From the NCBI GenBank assembly GCA_934631055.1, contig CAKTXP010000004.1:1-40994 (forward strand): a DNA stretch of 40,994 nucleotides, written 5' to 3'. This stretch comes from an uncultured Clostridia bacterium. Its GTDB lineage: Bacteria; Bacillota; Clostridia; Christensenellales; Aristaeellaceae. The notes beneath the pieces were generated by a model, which saw nothing but the letters and a program-made list of their open reading frames with translations, did no database searches and had not been told where the DNA came from. Position 1 is the stretch's first letter. Each line of letters starts with the position of its first letter. This document shows, piece by piece, positions 16,422 to 23,031 of this stretch. Both the position numbers and the translations under genes were made by a program.

Positions 16422-17663
16422 TTACTTGATGTATTCGGCTGCGCGCTCTTCCATTTCCGCGATGCCTTCGTCGATGGTCAGCTCACGGGTCATGATGAGG
16501 CTATGCTCTTCGTTGACAATGGACTTGATCTCGTTGACGCCTTCACCAATCGGCCACTCCAGAGAGATAGCGGTCGGCAGCAGGGCAGCCTTGCTGTTTT
16601 CGTCGGTCGGGAATCCGTCCGCAGACGCCATGACCTCAGCGACAGCCTCGCTCACATACGCCGGACGGGTGCCGGTCTCAGCGATTGCCTTCGCGCCTTC
16701 CTCAGAGCACATCCAGGACGCGAACTTCCAAGCTTCTTCCTTATTCTCGCTGGCGTTGCTGATGGCGATACCGGTCGGAGAACCGAAGGAGGAACCCGCG
16801 GCGACGCCCTCAAGATGCGGAACGGAGACGATGCCCCAGTTCATGGAAGCGGTGCCATCCTTGATATAACCAATCAGGGTGGAGGCATACCAGTAGCCCA
16901 TCGGCATCATGGCAACATTGCCCTGCGCGAAAGCGCCGGAGTAATGCAGACCAGACGCCTTCAGCTCGTCATAGCTCATGCAGACGCCGTCGTCCTCAAG
17001 GCCCTGATACAGCTCGTAGAAATACTTCAGGTCGGAATATTCGCCGTCCGCCAGCGTGTTCACGCCGTCGCAGACCGCCCAGTTCGCCACAGCGGAAAGC
17101 CAAGTGTGGTAATGCGTGCCGTAAGCGCCGGTCTTTTCATGGATATCGCGCGCCATCTGCGCATATTCATCCCAAGTCCAGTCGTTGGTCGGGTATTCCA
17201 TGCCCGCCTGATCGAACAGATCCTTGTTGTAGAACATCACCCAGTAGTCCGCGCGGAACGGCAGAGCATACTGCTCGCCATCGGTCAGCGCGACGTAGCA
17301 GGCGTCCATGCCCGCGTACTTGCTCAGGTCAACGCCATCCGCCTTGATGTTCTCGTTCATCGAGACGATGAGCCCTTCCTTCGCCCAGTTCTGCATGTCG
17401 GAAAGCTCCTTGACGCAGTACAGGTCGGTGGTGTCGCCGCCGGCGAGCATCGTGCTGGCCTTAACGTTGTAATCCTGAGACGCGAGATCGACCCACTCGA
17501 TCTTCACATCGGGGTTCGCCGCTTCATAGCCTTCCTTGATCGCGGTATAATACGGCGTGGTTGCGGTGTCCCAGCCGGCAACTTTCAGCGTCGTTTCGGC
17601 GAGAGCAGGCGCCATCGTGGCGACCATCATCGAGGCGAGCATTCCGGCAATCAGTTTTTTCAT
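16422..17663 (-). CDS. Extracellular sugar-binding protein of the CUT1 ABC importer
   Basis: Family 1 (MalE-like) solute-binding protein of 413 residues. A typical signal peptide covers 1-22 (MKKLIAGMLASMMVATMAPALA) with an ALA-ET type cleavage site. There is no cysteine at the cleavage point, so it is not an evident lipoprotein, which is unusual for a Gram-positive binding protein. The mature part shows SBP_bac_1 features: TLKVAGWDTATTPYY, EGYEAANPDVKIEWVD, ALPFRADYWVMFYNKDLFDQAG, MGYWYASTLIGY and SPTGIAISNASENKEEAWKFASWM. The ATG at 17663 has an excellent AAAGGAGG site. It is the first gene of the operon, with a promoter at 17788-17816 and an operator in its leader. Confidence 0.95.
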   Translation of the reverse strand: MKKLIAGMLASMMVATMAPALAETTLKVAGWDTATTPYYTAIKEGYEAANPDVKIEWVDLASQDYNVKASTMLAGGDTTDLYCVKELSDMQNWAKEGLIVSMNENIKADGVDLSKYAGMDACYVALTDGEQYALPFRADYWVMFYNKDLFDQAGMEYPTNDWTWDEYAQMARDIHEKTGAYGTHYHTWLSAVANWAVCDGVNTLADGEYSDLKYFYELYQGLEDDGVCMSYDELKASGLHYSGAFAQGNVAMMPMGYWYASTLIGYIKDGTASMNWGIVSVPHLEGVAAGSSFGSPTGIAISNASENKEEAWKFASWMCSEEGAKAIAETGTRPAYVSEAVAEVMASADGFPTDENSKAALLPTAISLEWPIGEGVNEIKSIVNEEHSLIMTRELTIDEGIAEMEERAAEYIK

Positions 17664-17711
17664 GGTTAGGGTCCTCCTTTTTTCTCGTTAGGCTTTACGC
17701 GGGCGGCATCG

Positions 17712-17725
17712 TGTAAGCGATAACA
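17712..17725. promoter_or_regulatory. LacI-type operator 1 (in the leader of the carbohydrate operon)
   Basis: TGTAAGCGATAACA fits the LacI/GalR-type pattern TGnnAnCGnTnnCA at every fixed position, and matches the cre consensus TGWAARCGYTWNCW at 13 of 14 positions. It lies downstream of the predicted start of transcription of the binding-protein operon, where a bound repressor could block elongation. The sequence CGATAACATATT is shared with operator 2. Confidence 0.65.
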
Positions 17726-17787
17726 TATTCAACACGTCAACTTATCACGATGAATTTCGTCACATTCACGTCCGCTTTGTTGAGTTC

Positions 17788-17816
17788 ATTATACAGTTTA
17801 CTCATATTTCTGTCAA
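17788..17816 (-). promoter_or_regulatory. Promoter of the carbohydrate operon
   Basis: On the minus strand a perfect TTGACA (17811-17816) and a perfect TATAAT (17788-17793) are separated by 17 bases. The predicted leader before the binding-protein ATG is about 118 bases. The surrounding region 17730-17990 is much richer in A/T than the genes. Confidence 0.9.
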
Positions 17817-17891
17817 GTATTTTTAGCGTTTTTTGTTTAGCAATTTTTATGTGCTTATTTTTCGCCTGTATTTTTCCTTTATTTTCGGTAT

Positions 17892-17905
17892 TGTTACCGA
17901 TAACA
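17892..17905. promoter_or_regulatory. LacI-type operator 2 (upstream of the regulator gene)
   Basis: TGTTACCGATAACA has TGTTA/TAACA arms around a CCGA centre and fits TGnnAnCGnTnnCA. It lies 10 bases above the -35 box of the regulator gene and 180 bases from operator 1. It is well placed for autoregulation or for looping with operator 1. Confidence 0.65.
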
Positions 17906-17914
17906 TATTTTCGA

Positions 17915-17943
17915 TTGCTTTTTTATCATCCCAGGCGTATAAT
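17915..17943 (+). promoter_or_regulatory. Promoter of the LacI-family regulator gene
   Basis: TTGCTT (17915-17920) and a perfect TATAAT (17938-17943) are separated by 17 bases. The start codon follows 50 bases later with an AAGGAG site. Confidence 0.75.
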
Positions 17944-17993
17944 GGTAACGAATCTATCCTCTATTCTTCTTTCCTCGGAGATAAGGAGCAGCC

Positions 17994-19043
17994 ATGGATA
18001 AAAAGATAACCATTTATGATATTGCGCGCGAGGCGGGCGTCTCTACCGCGACCGTCACCCGCGTGACCTCCGGCGACCCCCGCGTGAAAGCCAGCACGCG
18101 CGAAAAGGTTCAGCGCGTCATCGACGCCTACGCCTATACGCCCAGCGCCGCCGCGCGCGACCTGGAAGGCAGCAATTCAAAAACGCTGGCAATCGTCCTG
18201 CCGCAGATCGTCAATCCCTATTTTACGCGCATGTTTGACGCGGCAAACGCCGCTGCCGTATCCAACGGATACACGCTCTGGCTGTTTCAGGCGGAAGAAC
18301 ATAAGCCTATTTCCCGCGAAATGGTCGACGAGCTGATCCGCCGCCGATTTGCAGGCTCAGTCTTCGCCGGAAACATCTGGGGCAACGAGCGATCTGGTCT
18401 TGTGGAAGCGCTCGAACGTTTGCGCCATCACATGCCCGTCGTCGCTATCTGTCCCCCTGCGACCCAGCTGGACTGCATCTGTATCCACAGCGACCTTGTC
18501 GGCTGTTCGCGTCTGCCTGTCCGCCATCTGCATACGCTCGGGCATCGCCGCATCGCTTTCATCGGCGGCTCGATGCAGTTTCATGATTTCAGCAAGCGCG
18601 GCGAGAATTTTCTGGAAGAGCTGCGCGTACTGGGTCTGCCGGACGACCCCGCTTATCACGTTGACTGCGGCTACGACGCCGAAAGCGGCGAACGCGCCGT
18701 AACGCGCATGCTCTCCGGTCTGCCGCGCAGCCACTGGCCCACCGCGATGATTGCCTTCAACGATCTCGTTGCCCTCGGTGCGCTCAAGCAGCTCAAGAAG
18801 ATGGGGCTCCGCGTGCCGGAGGACATGGCGCTCATCGGCTGCGACAATCAGTTCTTCTGTCCCTATACCGATCCGCCGCTCACATCCGTCGAGCTTTATC
18901 CGGAAGAAATGGCGCAGAGCGCTATCCGTGAGCTGCTCTTCGCCCGCGACAACGCGCACCAGTCCTTCTCCCTGATGCGCGAGGCTTCGCTCATCGTCCG
19001 CGAAAGCTGCGGCGCAAAGCTGGGGTATCGGAAACTGGGGTAA
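17994..19043 (+). CDS. LacI/GalR-family transcriptional regulator
   Basis: A 349-residue DNA-binding sugar sensor, likely the local repressor of the carbohydrate operon. The N-terminus is a full LacI helix-turn-helix with hinge helix (TIYDIAREAGVSTATVTRVTSG at about 6-27, then YTPSAAARDLEGS). The periplasmic-binding-like effector domain follows, starting TLAIVLPQIVNPYFTRMFDAAN, with TLGHRRIAFIGG, TAMIAFNDLVALGALKQLKKMGLRVPEDMALIGCDN and TDPPLTSVELYPEEMA. The ATG at 17994 has AAGGAG nine bases upstream. It is divergent from the transporter and enzyme operon, and both promoters sit beside LacI-type operators. Family is certain; the target and the effector are inferred from location. Confidence 0.95.
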   Translation: MDKKITIYDIAREAGVSTATVTRVTSGDPRVKASTREKVQRVIDAYAYTPSAAARDLEGSNSKTLAIVLPQIVNPYFTRMFDAANAAAVSNGYTLWLFQAEEHKPISREMVDELIRRRFAGSVFAGNIWGNERSGLVEALERLRHHMPVVAICPPATQLDCICIHSDLVGCSRLPVRHLHTLGHRRIAFIGGSMQFHDFSKRGENFLEELRVLGLPDDPAYHVDCGYDAESGERAVTRMLSGLPRSHWPTAMIAFNDLVALGALKQLKKMGLRVPEDMALIGCDNQFFCPYTDPPLTSVELYPEEMAQSAIRELLFARDNAHQSFSLMREASLIVRESCGAKLGYRKLG

Positions 19044-19059
19044 TCCGTAAACAAAGAGT

Positions 19060-19135
19060 TACACTGGTGCTACCGCCCCAAACCCTGTCTGGCGAACAGT
19101 CCCCAGACCTCACTTTTGCTTCGCGCTGGTTTTAA
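19060..19135 (+). repeat. Degenerate copy of the hairpin element (copy f)
   Basis: The 88-base gap between the convergent regulator and DUF5131 genes contains a weakened GCTACCGCCCCAAACCC module, then a GTCTGG/CCAGAC hairpin (19087-19108), then CTTTTGCTTCGCGCTGG. The module order matches the family, but the first stem is broken. The hairpin may act as a weak terminator. Confidence 0.45.
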
Positions 19136-20046
19136 TCAGGTTTTTCTCGATTCTCTTCCGAATCGCTCCGCGAACCCCTGCATTTCCCGCATCGCGAGCA
19201 TCCGTTGCAAATCAGTCTGCTCCCGCAGTTTTGACAGTTTTCGCCGTAATACGGCGTATACAGCTCATTCTCCGGAATCTCGCAGCCCAGCCCGTCCGTC
19301 AATTTGAAGCGCATGGGCTTTCCGATGTAATTCATGCCGGACTTATATGCCATGCGGCTCTGCAAAGCCTTGTTGGGCAGATGATACGTTTTCCCGTCTT
19401 TGACGAATACGGTTCCTGTTTCGATAAAGCAGAACGTTACATCCGCCTGCACGCATTCTTCCCGAAGCGACTTCACCCAGTCAAAATCACATGGACGCGC
19501 ACCGTCGTAATTCTCCCCGCCGCAGATGACCTGTTCGATTTGTCCGGACGGCAGATATTCTTTCAGGCTGACCGGGCCGATATAGGGCGCACACATGACG
19601 CCCTTATGCTTAAACGGCAATTCCAGCAGCATCGGCACGCGTTCATCCGCCCGGCGCTGGTTTTCGCAGGTCACATTAAAAAAGATGTTCTCCCAGCCGT
19701 CGCCCCATCCTTCCGGCAGGCATGCCCGAACCCTCTGCGGGCGCTTGGTCAGCAAAAAGAATTTCACGTCGCTCCTCTGCCGCATGATCTCCCATGCTTC
19801 CGCGCGCCACGGATCCGCCTGTTCCAGAAAGAAATCCGACGTCATGCACACCCGAATCATTTCGCCGCTATGCACTTTATACCCGCCAGCCCGTTCCCTT
19901 TGCAGCGGATAGTTGAAACCGTTCTTCGTTCGATAGATATCCGCGCCGTTCTGATCGCGCATTCTATCCAGAAAATACATGTAGCAATTCTGGCATCCCT
20001 CGCTGCATTTGACGCAGCCATGCCACGGGTTCCAGATATCATGCAC
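19132..20046 (-). CDS. DUF5131 (phage Gp37/Gp68-like) family protein with extra C-terminal cysteine cluster
   Basis: The family is annotated from phage genes and looks radical-SAM-like; its reaction is not established to my knowledge. The hallmark N-terminus is WNPWHGCVKCSEGCQNCYMY with CxxCx3CxxC. Further family features are the FFLLTKRPQR segment, IFFNVTCENQRRADERVPMLLELP and VICGGENYDGARPCDFDWVKSLREECV. The C-terminal 35 residues add a zinc-ribbon-like cluster CQNCGSRLICNGCSRCGKC. A GTG at 20046 is chosen because AAAGGAG is ten bases upstream; a TTG at 20052 is too close to it. The gene stands alone, with no phage genes nearby. Identification is good; function is unknown. Confidence 0.85.
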   Translation of the reverse strand: MHDIWNPWHGCVKCSEGCQNCYMYFLDRMRDQNGADIYRTKNGFNYPLQRERAGGYKVHSGEMIRVCMTSDFFLEQADPWRAEAWEIMRQRSDVKFFLLTKRPQRVRACLPEGWGDGWENIFFNVTCENQRRADERVPMLLELPFKHKGVMCAPYIGPVSLKEYLPSGQIEQVICGGENYDGARPCDFDWVKSLREECVQADVTFCFIETGTVFVKDGKTYHLPNKALQSRMAYKSGMNYIGKPMRFKLTDGLGCEIPENELYTPYYGENCQNCGSRLICNGCSRCGKCRGSRSDSEENREKPD

Positions 20047-20133
20047 GTTCAAAGCACTCCTTTGCTTCCGTTTATCGCGAGTATATCATGTTCTTTTATG
20101 CTTTTCAAGCTTCCCTCTCTTCTCTCGGCGGAG

Positions 20134-20139
20134 TATAAT
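20134..20139 (+). promoter_or_regulatory. Probable -10 box of the GNAT gene
   Basis: A perfect TATAAT lies 38 bases before the start codon. The hexamer 17 bases upstream (TTCCCT) is a poor -35, so this is only a partial promoter match. Confidence 0.5.
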
Positions 20140-20176
20140 GGTTGCATACATTTTGCAGTCAAAGGAGCCGATCCTC

Positions 20177-20656
20177 ATGATCCGTCAAGCGACCTCGTCC
20201 GACCTTCCCCGCATTCTGGATATCTACGCCTATGCCCGCCGCTTCATGGCTGAACACGGCAACCCCACGCAATGGGGCGACAGCCGTCCGACGCAGGCGG
20301 ATACCACCGCCCATATCGTCCAAAATGAGCTATTCGTTTTAGAGGAAGGCGGCATTATTCACGGCGTTTTCGCGTTCATTCTCGGCGAAGACCCCACCTA
20401 TCGTGTCATTACAGACGGAAGCTGGCTTTCCGACTCGCCCTATGGTACGATTCACGCAGTCGCCAGCGACGGCAGCATCCACGGCTTCCTGACGCAGATC
20501 GTTGCTTACTGCCAGCAGACGACTCGCCATCTGCGCATCGACACCCATCCTGACAATCTCGTCATGCAGCACGTCATTTCAAAAAACGGCTTCACAAAAT
20601 GCGGCGTCATTCATGTTGCGGACGGCTCGCCAAGATTTGCTTATGAGCGGATGTGA
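20177..20656 (+). CDS. GNAT-family N-acetyltransferase
   Basis: A 159-residue GCN5-type acyltransferase, expected to move an acetyl group from acetyl-CoA to an amine. The N-terminus MIRQATSSDLPRILDIYAYARRFMAEHGNPTQWG is typical of a widespread Firmicutes subgroup. The C-terminal part HLRIDTHPDNLVMQHVISKNGFTKCGVIHVADGSPRFAYERM carries the familiar GFxxxG acetyl-CoA fold end. The ATG at 20177 has AAAGGAG nine bases upstream, so the 56-codon upstream extension is rejected. It is a single-gene unit followed by a strong terminator. The substrate is unknown. Confidence 0.88.
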   Translation: MIRQATSSDLPRILDIYAYARRFMAEHGNPTQWGDSRPTQADTTAHIVQNELFVLEEGGIIHGVFAFILGEDPTYRVITDGSWLSDSPYGTIHAVASDGSIHGFLTQIVAYCQQTTRHLRIDTHPDNLVMQHVISKNGFTKCGVIHVADGSPRFAYERM

Positions 20657-20767
20657 ACTACATTTTCCGATTCACTTTCAGAAACACAAGTTTGCTTTCC
20701 AAACTTATATCTGCCTTCGCTTCTCGACGGCTTCATCAAGTGCTTTAAAACAGAATATCCCATCACA

Positions 20768-20809
20768 AAAAGAGCGCTTTCCTGATTTCAACCAGAAAAG
20801 CGCTCTTTT
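20768..20809. terminator. Bidirectional terminator between GNAT and alaS
   Basis: AAAAGAGCGCTTT-type arms (20768-20780 and 20797-20809) form a perfect 13-bp stem with A-rich and T-rich ends on both strands, serving the two convergent genes. Confidence 0.85.
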
Positions 20810-20827
20810 CATTCAGTTAATTGAAGC

Positions 20828-22633
20828 TCAGTCTTCCGGCTTCGCGCCAATGACCGCCTTGATGCGGCGGACGCCGGCGGAAGAGGATTCTTCCTTGAGG
20901 ATCTTGAAGCTGACCAGCTCGCCGGTATGGGTCGCATGCGGTCCGCCGCAGATCTCCTTGGAATACTCGCCCATGGTGTACATGCGGACGCGCTCGCCAT
21001 ACTTGCTCTCGAACAGACCGATAGCGCCTTCCTTCTTGGCTTCTTCGACGGTCGTTTCGGTCATCACGACCGGCACATCCGCCTTGATCCATTCGTTGAC
21101 CAGCGCTTCGACCTGAGCCAGCTCGTCCTTGGTCACCTTACGACCGAAGGAGAAGTCAAAACGCAGGCGTTCCGGTGTAATGTTGGAGCCCTTCTGCGCG
21201 ACCTCGTCGCCGAGGACGCTGCGCAGAGCCGCATGCAACAGGTGGGTCGCGGTATGCAGGCGCGCGCTCTGAGCGCTACTGTCCGCCAAACCGCCCTTGA
21301 AGCGCTGCTCAGCGCCCGCATGGCTGCTCTTCTGATGCTCGGCAAAGTGCTTCTGGAAGCCCTCTTCATCGACGGTCAGACCATGCTCCTTCGCCAGCTC
21401 GCGGGTCATCTCGATTGGGAAGCCGTAAGTCGCGTAGAGATTGAACGCCACAACGCCGTCGATAACCTTGTTCTCGCCCATGCGGGAAACAGCCTTCTCG
21501 AACTCGCGCTCGCCCTGGCGGAGCGTGCGGGCGAAACGGGTCTCCTCCAGCTTGAACTGCTCAAGAACGAACGCTTCATTCTGCTTGAGTTCCGGATAGA
21601 CCTCGGCATACTGGTCGATGACGACCTTGCCAATCTCGGCGGTGAAGCCTTCCGGCATGCCCAGCTCCATGCCGAAGCGGACAGCACGGCGGATCAGGCG
21701 GCGCAGGACGTAGCCCTGATCCACGTTGCTCGGGCTGACGCCGCGCGGGTCGCCCATGATGAAAGTCGAGGTGCGCAGATGGTCGGCAACGATGCGGAAC
21801 GCCTTGGTGGTCTCCTCGTCGTCGTCATAGTGCTTGCCGGAGAGTTCGGAGATCTTGGCGATGATGCCGGTGAAAGCATCCGTCTCGTAGACCGTCTTGC
21901 AGCCGTTCAGCGTGCAGACCGTGCGCTCCAAGCCCATGCCGGTATCGACATTCTTCTTCGCCAGCGGCACATACTGACCGTCCGCGGTCTTGTTGTACTG
22001 CATGAACACGTCGTTCCAAATCTCCAGGAAACGACCGCAGGAGCATGCCGGAGAGCAGTCCGGACCGCACGGCGGCTGATCCTTGATGATGAACATCTCG
22101 GTATCCGGACCGCAGGGACCGGTCTGACCCGCGGGGCCCCACCAGTTATGCTCGCGCGGGAGGAAGTAGATGTTCTCCTTCTTCACGCCGTTCGCCATCC
22201 AGTAACCGGCGGCCTCGTCGTCGCGCGGGATATCGCCTTCGCCCTCAAAGACGGTGAAGGCGAGCTTGTCCTTGTCCAGACCGAGGTATTCCGGACTGGT
22301 CAGGAATTCCCAACTCCAGGAGATCATTTCCTTCTTGAAATAATCGCCCAGAGACCAGTTGCCCAGCATCTCGAAGAACGTCAGGTGGGACGCATCGCCA
22401 ACCTCATCGATATCGCCGGTGCGGATGCACTTCTGCACGTCGGTCAGGCGGGTGCCAGCCGGATGCTTGCTGCCCAGCAGATACGGAACCAGCGGATGCA
22501 TGCCCGCAGTCGTGAACAGAACGGTCGGATCGTTCTCCGGAATGACGGAAGCGCTCGGGATGACAGCGTGACCCTTGCTCTTAAAGAAGTTCAGCCACAT
22601 GCTGCGCAGCTCGCCGGAAGTCATCTTCTTCAT
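20828..22633 (-). CDS. alaS: Alanyl-tRNA synthetase, short form lacking the C-Ala domain
   Basis: This enzyme charges tRNA-Ala. The 601-residue length compares with about 870-880 for standard bacterial AlaRS. The class II catalytic core is complete (HLTFFEMLGNWSLGDYFKKE at about 83-102; VDTGMGLERTV near 229). The editing domain is also complete, with zinc-site residues His460 and His464 in HTATHLLHA and Cys562 and His566 in CGGPH. The protein stops immediately after SSAGVRRIKAVIG, the end of the editing domain, so the whole C-Ala/oligomerisation domain is absent. A four-cysteine insertion CGPDCSPACSCG (189-200) sits in the catalytic region and suggests a zinc site. The ATG at 22633 has AAGGAG upstream. 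A T-box leader controls it. It appears intact, not a frameshifted remnant. Confidence 0.95.
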   Translation of the reverse strand: MKKMTSGELRSMWLNFFKSKGHAVIPSASVIPENDPTVLFTTAGMHPLVPYLLGSKHPAGTRLTDVQKCIRTGDIDEVGDASHLTFFEMLGNWSLGDYFKKEMISWSWEFLTSPEYLGLDKDKLAFTVFEGEGDIPRDDEAAGYWMANGVKKENIYFLPREHNWWGPAGQTGPCGPDTEMFIIKDQPPCGPDCSPACSCGRFLEIWNDVFMQYNKTADGQYVPLAKKNVDTGMGLERTVCTLNGCKTVYETDAFTGIIAKISELSGKHYDDDEETTKAFRIVADHLRTSTFIMGDPRGVSPSNVDQGYVLRRLIRRAVRFGMELGMPEGFTAEIGKVVIDQYAEVYPELKQNEAFVLEQFKLEETRFARTLRQGEREFEKAVSRMGENKVIDGVVAFNLYATYGFPIEMTRELAKEHGLTVDEEGFQKHFAEHQKSSHAGAEQRFKGGLADSSAQSARLHTATHLLHAALRSVLGDEVAQKGSNITPERLRFDFSFGRKVTKDELAQVEALVNEWIKADVPVVMTETTVEEAKKEGAIGLFESKYGERVRMYTMGEYSKEICGGPHATHTGELVSFKILKEESSSAGVRRIKAVIGAKPED

Positions 22634-22680
22634 GGTTGTTTTCTCTCCTTCATGGTTATGTTATCCGTTTTTTGGGTAAA

Positions 22681-22918
22681 CTAAAACGCCTGCCGTCCGG
22701 GGACGAACAGACGTTGATTCGCGGTACCACTCCGGTTGACGCGTCCAAACGGGTAGACACGCCCTCTTGCGACCCATAACGCGGGTGAACCGTCCGGCTC
22801 CTCGCCGGAAGCTCTTTGCAGGGCTGCCAAACCGCCTGCGCACCGGGCTTGCACCCTCCCCGGCTCGCTGAGCGCCGCCATCGGCTTGGCTCTTTGCACT
22901 TCATCGCCTTTGCATATC
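22681..22918 (-). ncRNA. T-box riboswitch leader of alaS
   Basis: The minus-strand leader carries the T-box sequence GGAGTGGTACCGCG (22720-22733), which pairs with the tRNA acceptor end. It is followed by a terminator hairpin (22687-22713) with a TTTTAG tail at 22686-22681. A stem III-like hairpin, GGCGTGTC pairing with GACGCGTC, precedes it. The 5' half contains stem I-like elements GCGATGAAGTGCAAAGAGCC and GGGTGCAAGCCCGG. Uncharged tRNA-Ala would favour the antiterminator and read-through into alaS. I could not fix the specifier codon by eye; GCC or GCG triplets are available. This accounts for the gene-free stretch before alaS. Confidence 0.88.
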
Positions 22919-22924
22919 GGATTT

Positions 22925-22953
22925 ATTATAGTCAGAAACTGCGGGGTTGTCAA
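22925..22953 (-). promoter_or_regulatory. Promoter of the T-box/alaS transcript
   Basis: A perfect TTGACA (22948-22953) and a perfect TATAAT (22925-22930) on the minus strand are separated by 17 bases. Confidence 0.9.
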
Positions 22954-22956
22954 GCC

Positions 22957-22999
22957 CAAAACGCGGCAGAAGCGGCGCATCTTTCAGCGTCGCTTCTGC
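22957..22999 (-). terminator. Terminator of the peptidoglycan-binding repeat protein gene
   Basis: GCAGAAGCG arms (22966-22999) form a stem of about 12 bp with one mismatch; TTTTGGG follows on the minus strand. It lies 33 bases past the stop codon and just above the alaS promoter. Confidence 0.7.
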
Positions 23000-23031
23000 A
23001 AAAGAGGGGTTGGGGGGCTTATTCAGTCATC

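Noticed and set aside
19132..20656. DUF5131 and GNAT genes as a prophage or defence island remnant
   Set aside because: No integrase, structural, recombination or restriction genes are nearby, and base composition and promoters match the surroundings.
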